Source of the DNA: a bacterium
GTDB taxonomy: Bacteria; JAMCPX01
Assembly (NCBI GenBank): GCA_021800575.1
Contig: JAJYYW010000117.1
Coordinates: 1-5,457 of the forward strand
DNA length: 5,457 nucleotides
Direction: 5' to 3'
Part shown: piece after piece, positions 1-5,457 of the stretch
Layout: each line of letters starts with the position of its first letter
Numbering within the stretch: position 1 is the first letter of the stretch
Program-made: the position numbers and the translations under genes
The notes under the pieces: generated by a model
What the model saw: only the letters and a program-made list of their open reading frames with translations
Told to the model about the DNA's origin: nothing
Databases searched by the model: none

Positions 1-337
1 GACGGACGAATACTACAAGAAAAAATATTTCGAGCCGTTCAACGACAAGCTGAAAATCAAGGACGAGATCAAGAACATGGTCAAGATTTCCCACATCAAT
101 CTTATGGACAGCGCGGTCATGAACCTCCTCTCGTCCATGGATGTGATCGTGTGCCGCAACGTGCTCATCTACTTTGATCTCGAATCGAAGAAAAAACTCA
201 TCGAGCGGTTTTACGAGAAGCTTACGGGGAACGGCTGGCTGCTGCTCGGGCATGCTGAATCACTGATCAACGTGACGAGCCTGTTCAAGCTGGTACAGCT
301 CAAGAACGATCTGGTGTACAGGAAGCCGCAGACATGA
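1..337 (+). CDS. cheR: Chemotaxis protein methyltransferase CheR, C-terminal part (5' end outside window)
   Basis: CheR transfers methyl groups from S-adenosylmethionine to glutamates on chemoreceptors, raising signalling during adaptation in the cytoplasm. The reading frame is open from base 2, so only the last 111 residues are present. The N-terminal helical domain and the glycine-rich SAM-binding loop lie upstream. What remains is the second half of the Rossmann-type methyltransferase fold. The conserved segment CRNVLIYFD is followed by a helix rich in lysine and glutamate. Next comes GWLLLGHAESL, the family's late strand and turn, and then a typical C-terminus ending in YRKPQT. The TGA stop overlaps the cheB start as ATGA, so the two genes are almost certainly cotranscribed and translationally coupled. 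An internal ATG at 77 is not the true start, because the family alignment continues upstream of it. The family call is firm; which chemotaxis pathway it serves cannot be told from here. Confidence 0.93.
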   Translation, partial: TDEYYKKKYFEPFNDKLKIKDEIKNMVKISHINLMDSAVMNLLSSMDVIVCRNVLIYFDLESKKKLIERFYEKLTGNGWLLLGHAESLINVTSLFKLVQLKNDLVYRKPQT

Positions 338-1428
338 GCGAGACCGTAAAAGTCCTCATCATAGATGATTCCGCGTTTAACCGGCGGTCTCTGAAGGCGA
401 TGCTGGAGTCCGACAGGAGGATCCGCGTGGTGGGGACCGCGACAGACGGGGAAGACGGCCTGAAAAAGATCAACGAGCTGTTCCCGGACGTTGTCACCCT
501 GGACCTTGAAATGCCGCGCATGGACGGTTTTACCTTCCTCCGGATCCTGATGCGGACCAAGCCCACCCCGACCATCGTGATCAGTTCGAAGGCGGATTCC
601 GAGAGCGTGTTCAAGGCGATGGAACTCGGTGCAGTCGACTTTATCCCGAAGCCGGTGAATCGTGCGTCCATGGAGCTGTACTCCATCAAGGACGACGTGC
701 TCAAGAAGGTACTGAACGCACGCGCCATCAACCTCAAGAATGTCCAGCGGAGGATCACGGATATCAACATAAAGCTCAGCCTCGGGATCGATACTGCATC
801 GAAGCCCATCGTGAAGGTCACTGCTGCCGGGACCGAGCCCGAGGGTGTGTTCACGGGGTTTAAGCTCATAGCGATCGGCTCTTCCACCGGAGGGCCGTCC
901 GCCCTGCAGCGGATCATATCCGGCCTGGATAAAAGTATGAAGGTCTGCGTCATCATTTCACAGCACATGCCCCCGGGATTTACGGCAACTTTTGCACAGC
1001 GCCTCAACAAGTACACGAGCTTCGCGGTGAAGGAAGCCGAAGACGGAGAACCATTGCGGCAGGGAGCGGTGTTCGTGAGCCCGGGAGGGTACAGTATCTC
1101 CATCCACGTGCGGGACAACAGGCGGGTGATAACGCTGGTCCCCCGCAGGGAGCAGGACCGGTTTATCCCCTCGGTGAACGAGATGTTTGCCTCGGCCGCG
1201 CAGGAGTTCGGCAGGATGTGCGCGGGCGTTGTTCTCACGGGTATGGGTGATGACGGGCGCAAAGGGATAGAGCTCATCAAGGATGCGGGGGGCTACACCA
1301 TTGCAGAGTCCGAGGAAACCGCCGTCATCTTCGGCATGCCGAAAGAGGCGATAGCAACGGGCAAGGTCGACCGGGTATTGCCGTATTACCTCATTGCGAT
1401 GGAACTCAACCGCTGGGCCCGGGGCTGA
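334..1428 (+). CDS. cheB: Chemotaxis response regulator protein-glutamate methylesterase CheB
   Basis: CheB removes methyl groups from, and in many species deamidates, chemoreceptor side chains; it opposes CheR and is switched on when CheA phosphorylates its receiver domain. The protein has 364 residues, close to the usual 340-370. Receiver domain, about 5-122: acidic pair D11-D12, phosphoacceptor D57 in LDLEMPRMDG, S84-S85, and K106 in the FIPKP motif. A linker follows, about 123-175, charged and low in conservation. Methylesterase domain, about 176-360: catalytic S184 in GSSTGGP, H211 in SQHMPPGFT and D307 in TGMGDDG, so the full catalytic triad is present. The late motif GMPKEA is also intact. 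The start at 334 has a good ribosome site, AGGAAG at 320-325, eight bases upstream and inside cheR. It is the last gene of its operon here, since the next gene points the other way. Nothing is truncated or missing. Confidence 0.97.
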   Translation: MSETVKVLIIDDSAFNRRSLKAMLESDRRIRVVGTATDGEDGLKKINELFPDVVTLDLEMPRMDGFTFLRILMRTKPTPTIVISSKADSESVFKAMELGAVDFIPKPVNRASMELYSIKDDVLKKVLNARAINLKNVQRRITDINIKLSLGIDTASKPIVKVTAAGTEPEGVFTGFKLIAIGSSTGGPSALQRIISGLDKSMKVCVIISQHMPPGFTATFAQRLNKYTSFAVKEAEDGEPLRQGAVFVSPGGYSISIHVRDNRRVITLVPRREQDRFIPSVNEMFASAAQEFGRMCAGVVLTGMGDDGRKGIELIKDAGGYTIAESEETAVIFGMPKEAIATGKVDRVLPYYLIAMELNRWARG

Positions 1429-1486
1429 GACGCGGTCGTACCGCCCATACCTTCATCATTTTGCCGTTCCACGCGTATTGTCCGGA

Positions 1487-4027
1487 TTAATACGTTTTGT
1501 GCTTCAACAGCTTCATGGTTTCGAACCACATGATGCTGAACAGTCCTGCAGCGAAGCAGATGGCGATATCGATTGGTTTCAGGACCGAGAATCTGAACAG
1601 GGACTGAAGAAAGGGAACGTAGATCGTGAGGGCAAGGAATATCATGGCTCCGGCGACGACGGCCCACAACGCCCTGTTCCTGTTCCGCAGCGTTGCTATG
1701 ATGGTTCTGGACCATGATCGATTTGTCAGGATGAGCCCGAGGTTCGCGATGATCAACGTTGTGAAGGTGAGCGCCCGGGACTCTGTCTCTGACTGGCCGA
1801 GGTGCATGGAAACGAGAAAGATACCGAGCACGATAGCAAGTACAATAGCGCCCTGGAGCAGGCTTATGCCGAAGGTTTTCTTGTTGAAGAGCCGTTCATC
1901 GAACCTCCTCGGTCTGCGTTGCATGACATCTTTTTCTTCCTCCTCTGCCTCGAACACGACGGAGCTTGACGGGTCGATAATGAGTTCGAGGAAGGCAATG
2001 TGCACGGGCATGAGGATCAGGGGCCAGCCGAACAGCACTGGCAGCAGTGATATCCCGGCGATTGGCACGTGGATGGCAAGAATGTATGCCATGGCCTTTT
2101 TCAGGTTGTCGTAGATCCGTCTGCCCATTCTTACGGATTTGACGATTGAGGAGAAATCGTCGTCGAGCAGCACGAGCGAAGCGGCCTCGCGTGCGACATC
2201 CGTGCCGCGTGCCCCCATGGCGATACCGATATGTGCGGATTTGAGTGCGGGAGCATCATTGACTCCGTCGCCGGTCATAGCCACAATCTCGCCGTTCGCC
2301 TTGAGGGCATCGACGATGCGCAGCTTCTGCTCCGGTACGACCCGTGCAAAGATGTTCACGGTCTCCAGCCGCTGTCTCAGCGCGCTGTCGTCCATGGTGT
2401 CAAGCTCCTGCCCGGTGATCACGTTGTCCGCCGGACTCAGCCCGATCTGTTTCGCGATGCTCGTTGCGGTAACCGGATAGTCCCCGGTTATCATGATCAC
2501 GCGTATTCCGGCACCGTAGCATTCCTTGATTGCGCCCGGGACCGATTCCCTGATCGGGTCGGCAAACCCGGCAAGGCCGATGAAATGAAACTCAAAATCA
2601 TGCTGGATCGGAGGCAGTGCATGCGGGCTGAAGTATGCCTTGGCAATGCCGAGCACACGGAGGCCCTCTGCGGCCATGCCGCTAACCCGTTCTGCAAGGT
2701 CTTTTTTTTCTTCGGGGCTCATATGGCACAGGTCAGCGATAGCCTCGGGTGCCCCCTTGGATGCTATGACGTAGTCTTTGCCGTTCACCGATCTCCAGAC
2801 CCTCGACATGGCGAGGAGCTCTCTGGAGAGCGGGTATTCGTGTTCCATGGTCCAGTCGGCGTGAAGGTGCTCGGTCTGTGACAGCAGGGTATTCCCGAGG
2901 TTTTTGAGCGCGGTTTCCATGGGGTCCCTGGGATCGCTCTGGCTGGAGAGTATCGCAAATTCGAGAAGCTGGTGAAAATTCTCGGGGAGGGGCGCCGGAC
3001 GCGACGGGGAAAGATCGTGGAACGCATTGTTGCAGAACAGTTTTTTTACGGACATTCTGTTCTGGGTGAGCGTACCCGTTTTATCCACGCACAGAACGGT
3101 TGCTGCGCCGAGGGTCTCGATCGCCGACACCCTGCGCGTGAGCACCCGCTCCCTGGATATCCTCCAGGCACCGAGCGCAAGGAAGATAGTCAGGACGACG
3201 GGGAATTCCTCGGGCAGTATCGCCATGGCAAGGGTCAACCCGGCGAGAAATCCATTGGACCAGTTCGCCCGCGTTACACCGTATACGACGATGACGAGGG
3301 CAGAAAGCCCGATCGCAAAGACCATGAAGTTCCGTACAAGCCGTTGTACCTCTTTGTGAAGCAGGGTTTCCTCAGGTTCAAGGACCTGCAGTATCCTGCC
3401 AATCTTGCCGAGCTCCGTCGTCAGACCGGTTTTAAGCACCCTTGCCGTACCCTGTCCCTGGACGATCAAGGTGCCCGAGTATATAAAGGGCAGATCGTCG
3501 CCGCCCGGTTTACCCATATCCTGTTTTCCGTCCCACGATACCTTGCGTACCGGTATTGATTCTCCGGTCAGCAGGGATTCGTCGGCCGTCACATTGTTGG
3601 CATTGATAACTACTGCGTCGGCGGGCACCCGGTCGCCCTCGGACACTATCACGATGTCGCCGGCGACGACCTCCCTGCCCGGGATCCGCAGGTGGTTGCC
3701 GTCGCGTATGACCATAGCCCTGGGGCTTGAGAGGTCCCGGAGTGCTTCGAGGGCGCGTTCAGTTTTCCGTTCCTGGTACAGGGTGATGCCGATGACCACG
3801 AATACAAAGCTGAGCAGGATCAGTGCCTCTTTCGTATCGCCGAGCATGAAGTACAGGGTACCGCATGCGACGAGCAGCAGGAGCATGGGCTCCTTGATCA
3901 CATCGACGGCTATCCTGAAAAAACTCCTCTTTTTTGAAGAGGGCAGTTCGTTGTAACCATCCCGCTTCAGCCGTTGAGCTGCTTCTTCGGATGAAAGTCC
4001 TGTTTGTGTGTCTGTATCGTAAACCAT
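1487..4027 (-). CDS. Cation-translocating P-type ATPase, PEEFP type, ion unknown
   Basis: This inner-membrane pump uses ATP through an aspartyl-phosphate intermediate to move cations. It has 846 residues and the P2-type layout with about ten membrane segments. Near the N-terminus is a cation-ATPase N-domain motif (GLSSEEAAQRLKRDGYNELP). M1-M2 lie at about 45-83. The actuator domain carries TGES at 154-157. M3-M4 lie at about 232-289, with PEEFP at 272-276 in M4. The phosphorylation site is D315 in DKTGTLT. The nucleotide-binding domain has KGAPE at 424-428; TGD at 514-516 and GDGVND at 586-591 complete the catalytic core. M5-M10 fill about 644-836. All catalytic motifs are intact, so it should be active. 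M4 keeps the glutamate equivalent to SERCA E309, but M5 and M6 lack several calcium ligands (H653, I656, E681, D685 by my alignment), so calcium should not be assumed. The ATG at 4027 is preceded in frame by a stop 15 bases upstream, so it is the earliest possible start. No clear Shine-Dalgarno is seen. It is transcribed alone, convergent with cheB and divergent from pyrD. Confidence 0.93.
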   Translation of the reverse strand: MVYDTDTQTGLSSEEAAQRLKRDGYNELPSSKKRSFFRIAVDVIKEPMLLLLVACGTLYFMLGDTKEALILLSFVFVVIGITLYQERKTERALEALRDLSSPRAMVIRDGNHLRIPGREVVAGDIVIVSEGDRVPADAVVINANNVTADESLLTGESIPVRKVSWDGKQDMGKPGGDDLPFIYSGTLIVQGQGTARVLKTGLTTELGKIGRILQVLEPEETLLHKEVQRLVRNFMVFAIGLSALVIVVYGVTRANWSNGFLAGLTLAMAILPEEFPVVLTIFLALGAWRISRERVLTRRVSAIETLGAATVLCVDKTGTLTQNRMSVKKLFCNNAFHDLSPSRPAPLPENFHQLLEFAILSSQSDPRDPMETALKNLGNTLLSQTEHLHADWTMEHEYPLSRELLAMSRVWRSVNGKDYVIASKGAPEAIADLCHMSPEEKKDLAERVSGMAAEGLRVLGIAKAYFSPHALPPIQHDFEFHFIGLAGFADPIRESVPGAIKECYGAGIRVIMITGDYPVTATSIAKQIGLSPADNVITGQELDTMDDSALRQRLETVNIFARVVPEQKLRIVDALKANGEIVAMTGDGVNDAPALKSAHIGIAMGARGTDVAREAASLVLLDDDFSSIVKSVRMGRRIYDNLKKAMAYILAIHVPIAGISLLPVLFGWPLILMPVHIAFLELIIDPSSSVVFEAEEEEKDVMQRRPRRFDERLFNKKTFGISLLQGAIVLAIVLGIFLVSMHLGQSETESRALTFTTLIIANLGLILTNRSWSRTIIATLRNRNRALWAVVAGAMIFLALTIYVPFLQSLFRFSVLKPIDIAICFAAGLFSIMWFETMKLLKHKTY
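3918..3942 (-). other. Terminator-like hairpin inside the 5' coding region of the ATPase gene
   Basis: On the minus strand CCTCTT (3942-3937) and AAGAGG (3931-3926) can pair as a six-base stem with a five-base loop. Two bases later comes a run of six T (3923-3918). This is the form of a weak intrinsic terminator, about 85-110 bases into the gene, at codons for SSKKRSFF. The stem is short and half AT, and lysine and phenylalanine codons alone could make it, so any role in attenuation is uncertain. Confidence 0.25.
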
Positions 4028-4038
4028 ACTACCGTCAG

Positions 4039-4066
4039 GGTATCAGAGCAGATGTGATAGCGTCAA
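4039..4066 (-). promoter_or_regulatory. Candidate sigma-70-like promoter for the P-type ATPase gene
   Basis: Reading the minus strand, TTGACG (4066-4061) matches five of six bases of the -35 consensus. After a 16-base spacer comes GATACC (4044-4039), which matches only three of six of the -10 consensus. Transcription from it would begin about five bases before the ATG, giving a nearly leaderless mRNA. That would agree with the lack of a visible Shine-Dalgarno. The -10 match is poor, so this is only a suggestion. Confidence 0.22.
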
Positions 4067-4082
4067 CAAAAGCACAGAGAGT

Positions 4083-4099
4083 CCCCCGTCGACCGGGGG
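4083..4099. repeat. GC-rich inverted repeat in the divergent intergenic region
   Basis: CCCCCG (4083-4088) and CGGGGG (4094-4099) are perfect inverted copies separated by five bases, TCGAC. As RNA this gives a six-pair all-GC stem. On neither strand is it followed directly by a run of U, so it is not a standard intrinsic terminator. Its position between two divergent genes would suit an operator or a structured 5' leader. The minus-strand promoter candidate lies 17 bases away. Confidence 0.5.
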
Positions 4100-4107
4100 T
4101 GATCTCC

Positions 4108-4136
4108 GGGACAGGAATGTCGGCAACGCATAGAAG
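4108..4136 (+). promoter_or_regulatory. Candidate promoter for pyrD
   Basis: GGGACA (4108-4113) matches four of six bases of the -35 consensus. A 17-base spacer follows, then TAGAAG (4131-4136), which matches four of six of the -10 consensus. Transcription would start near 4143 and leave a 5' leader of about 90 bases containing the small ORF. Matches this weak occur often by chance; it is listed only because the spacing and position are right. Confidence 0.2.
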
Positions 4137-4172
4137 AATACAACGCACGTAAAGGTGGAACACGTATCCCGG

Positions 4173-4238
4173 ATGATGCATCTTCTTGTTGCATTTTTAT
4201 GTCCGATGATTCAACATTCTGCAGGGATAACCACATGA
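4173..4238 (+). CDS. Possible 21-residue leader peptide overlapping the pyrD start
   Basis: An ATG at 4173 (with a second ATG at 4176) opens a 21-codon frame. It begins MMHLLVAFLCPM and ends at a TGA at 4236-4238, overlapping the pyrD ATG at 4235 as ATGA. That arrangement is typical of translational coupling. The best ribosome-site-like sequence, AAAGGTGG at 4151-4158, is 14 bases before the first ATG, longer than usual. An ORF this short can easily arise by chance, and I recognise no family. It is offered as a possible regulatory leader peptide, not a confirmed gene. Confidence 0.22.
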   Translation: MMHLLVAFLCPMIQHSAGITT

Positions 4239-5158
4239 ATAAGAAATCATTGCAGGTAAAGATTGGCAGCTTGCTGCTCCGAAATCCCGTCATCGGTGCC
4301 TCCGGTACGTTCGGTTACGGCACCGAGTATATGAAGTTCATCTCTCTTGAGCGTATCGGCGGTTTTGTGACCAAGGGCCTGTCCCTTGAACCCAGAACGG
4401 GGAATCCCGGACCGAGGATCGTGGAAACCCCTGCCGGGTTGATCAATTCCATAGGTCTGGAGAATATAGGACTCGATGCATTCATCGCAGATGTACTGCC
4501 ATCCCTGCGGGGGGTGCGTACGGCGATCATCGTCAATGTATTCGGCACCTCGGTGGACGAGTATGTGGAGCTGGCGCACCGGCTGAACAGGATAGCACGT
4601 GTGGACGGGATCGAGCTCAACATTTCCTGTCCCAATGTAAAAGCAGGGGGTGCTGAGTTCGGAAAAGACCCCCTGGTTGTTGAGTCGATTACCCGCAGGG
4701 TCAGGGAAGTTACAGGCAAGCCCCTTATCGTGAAACTCTCGCCCATGGTGACCAGTATCATCGAAACAGCGCGGGCTGCACAGGCTGGCGGAGCGGATGC
4801 GGTGAGTATTGCAAACACATATCCTGCCATAGCGATAGACATCAGAAGCAAAAGGCCGTTTCTCGGCGCAAAAACGGGAGGGCTGTCAGGCCCTGCGATC
4901 AAGGCCATAACCATGAAACTCGTGTATGACGTTTGCGGCAGCATAGACATTCCGATCATCGGTGTCGGCGGTGTGTCGACCGCGGCGGACATTCTCGAAT
5001 ATGCACTCGCGGGAGCAACGGCGGTGCAGGTCGGAACGGCCAACTTCATAAACCCGGCGATTACGGAAAAACTCGCCAATGAGCTGGCCGGCTCACTCGG
5101 CAGCTCTGGCATCAAAACGTTTTCCTCCATCATCGGCGCCGCCAAAAAGAGCCGTTGA
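4235..5158 (+). CDS. pyrD: Dihydroorotate dehydrogenase, class 1B-like catalytic subunit
   Basis: This cytoplasmic flavoenzyme oxidises dihydroorotate to orotate, the fourth step of UMP synthesis. From the ATG at 4235 it has 307 residues, the usual size for class 1 enzymes; there is no N-terminal membrane extension as in class 2. It forms one FMN-binding TIM barrel. Visible motifs are ASGTFGYGTEY at 22-32, K47 in VTKGLS, NPGPRIVETPAGLINSIGLE at 57-76, and the active-site loop NISCPNVKAGG with catalytic C132. VKLSP follows at 166-170. The FMN phosphate-binding segments are GGLSGP (215-220), GVGGV (243-247) and VGTAN (266-270). Class 1 enzymes use cysteine as the base, as here. The motif style favours class 1B, which normally pairs with the iron-sulfur flavoprotein PyrK to reduce NAD. 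No pyrK lies in the window. I chose 4235 over an in-frame ATG at 4199 because the family sequence begins just after it and AGGGA sits seven bases upstream; 4199 has no ribosome site. Confidence 0.95.
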   Translation: MNKKSLQVKIGSLLLRNPVIGASGTFGYGTEYMKFISLERIGGFVTKGLSLEPRTGNPGPRIVETPAGLINSIGLENIGLDAFIADVLPSLRGVRTAIIVNVFGTSVDEYVELAHRLNRIARVDGIELNISCPNVKAGGAEFGKDPLVVESITRRVREVTGKPLIVKLSPMVTSIIETARAAQAGGADAVSIANTYPAIAIDIRSKRPFLGAKTGGLSGPAIKAITMKLVYDVCGSIDIPIIGVGGVSTAADILEYALAGATAVQVGTANFINPAITEKLANELAGSLGSSGIKTFSSIIGAAKKSR

Positions 5159-5165
5159 ATAGAGT

Positions 5166-5457
5166 ATGCAGTGGCTGAGCCCTGGGGGCATTGTTGTCAT
5201 GGGCATCTTGCTGCTCAGTGCGGCTGCTGATGTTTTGTTTATCCTCGTTGTGTACCGGTTCTTCATCAGGTTCTTCGGCAGTACCCGTACCAGCATGAAG
5301 ATCATCTCTTTTGTCCTGGCCCTGGGGCTGCTGGTCCCCTTTATCGTCGCACTCCACCGGCTCGCTCTACTTTTTATGGCGCACCGTATCGCATACCTGT
5401 GGCTGCTGATCATGATCCTGATCTGCGCTGGGTTTGCAGGTGTCCTGCCCCGGCTGT
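5166..5457 (+). CDS. Multi-pass membrane protein, N-terminal part (3' end outside window)
   Basis: A frame opens at ATG 5166, seven bases after the pyrD stop, and stays open to the window edge, giving 97 residues. It is very hydrophobic, with three likely membrane segments at about 8-30, 45-62 and 75-94. These are separated by short basic stretches (YRFFIRFFGSTRTSMK; HRLALLFMAHR). An ATG at 5199 is an alternative start: GGGGG at 5183-5187 lies about 11 bases before it, while 5166 has little ribosome site of its own and may depend on coupling to pyrD. The pattern of short N-terminal helices with an AYLWL stretch recalls the membrane anchor of bacterial membrane-bound metallophosphoesterases. 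The catalytic part would lie beyond the window, so that identity is a guess. Tight spacing implies cotranscription with pyrD. Confidence 0.7.
   Translation, partial: MQWLSPGGIVVMGILLLSAAADVLFILVVYRFFIRFFGSTRTSMKIISFVLALGLLVPFIVALHRLALLFMAHRIAYLWLLIMILICAGFAGVLPRL

Larger units (their letters stand above)
4028..4234. promoter_or_regulatory. Divergent intergenic region between the P-type ATPase gene and pyrD
   Basis: These 207 bases separate two genes read outward, so they must hold promoters for at least the ATPase and probably for pyrD. Visible parts, in order: a weak minus-strand promoter candidate (4039-4066), a GC-rich inverted repeat (4083-4099), a weak plus-strand promoter candidate (4108-4136), a purine-rich ribosome-site-like AAAGGTGG at 4151-4158, and a short ORF from 4173 that runs into pyrD. 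No known riboswitch is recognisable by eye. Confidence 0.6.

Noticed and set aside
300..1280. 326-residue open frame on the minus strand opposite cheB
   Set aside because: It is a shadow of cheB: rich in S, R, P and L, with no recognisable domain, and cheB has complete active-site motifs.
1429..1486. Possible bidirectional terminator between cheB and the ATPase gene (GCGGT at 1432-1436, ACCGC at 1440-1444)
   Set aside because: The stem is only five pairs with a three-base loop and has no T-run adjoining it on either strand, so I do not call a terminator.
2702..2709. Run of eight A in the ATPase coding strand as a possible slippery site
   Set aside because: It encodes a plausible EEKKD surface helix in the nucleotide-binding domain, the protein continues in frame with all motifs, and no overlapping product is evident.
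2231..3559. Two plus-strand frames of 216 and 195 residues opposite the ATPase gene
   Set aside because: Both lie wholly inside the ATPase coding sequence in antisense and have low-complexity, cysteine- and arginine-rich translations with no motifs.
4176..4206. ATGCA/TGCAT inverted repeat followed by TTTTTA as a terminator or attenuator before pyrD
   Set aside because: A five-pair, AT-rich stem with a nine-base loop is too weak to support as a terminator by eye.
4199..4234. Upstream in-frame ATG at 4199 as the pyrD start
   Set aside because: The extra 12 residues do not resemble the family N-terminus and there is no ribosome site before 4199, while 4235 has AGGGA at suitable spacing.
4315..5145. 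276-residue open frame on the minus strand opposite pyrD
   Set aside because: It is a shadow frame; pyrD on the other strand has every family motif and this frame has none.

Overview
The window reads as ordinary chromosomal DNA from a moderately GC-rich (roughly 55%), probably Gram-negative bacterium. A clustered cheR-cheB pair, an NAD-type (class 1B-like) dihydroorotate dehydrogenase and a P-type ATPase with the PEEFP membrane motif would fit an anaerobic or subsurface lineage such as a deltaproteobacterium or a Nitrospirota member. That placement is an impression from gene content and protein style, not a measured result. I see no insertion sequence, phage gene, CRISPR array, tRNA or rRNA.

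Layout. (1) Positions 1-1428, plus strand: the 3' end of a chemotaxis methyltransferase gene (cheR) overlaps the start of a full-length chemotaxis methylesterase gene (cheB) by four bases (ATGA). Together they set receptor methylation and therefore adaptation. (2) A 58-base convergent gap. (3) Positions 1487-4027, minus strand: a complete 846-residue cation-transporting P-type ATPase of the PEEFP type; the ion is not obvious from the sequence. (4) Positions 4028-4234: a divergent intergenic region with a GC-rich inverted repeat, weak candidate promoters for both sides and a short leader-like ORF running into the start of pyrD. (5) Positions 4235-5158, plus strand: pyrD, the fourth step of UMP synthesis. 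(6) Positions 5166-5457, plus strand: the start of a multi-pass membrane protein cut by the window edge, seven bases after pyrD and so probably cotranscribed with it.

The three blocks (chemotaxis adaptation, ion transport, pyrimidine synthesis) have no evident functional link. The window looks like a junction between neighbouring operons, not one system. The points most worth a second look are the unusual ion-site residues of the ATPase, the small ORF overlapping the pyrD start, the absence of pyrK beside a 1B-like pyrD, and a terminator-like hairpin inside the first 110 bases of the ATPase gene. I found no convincing previously undescribed system.
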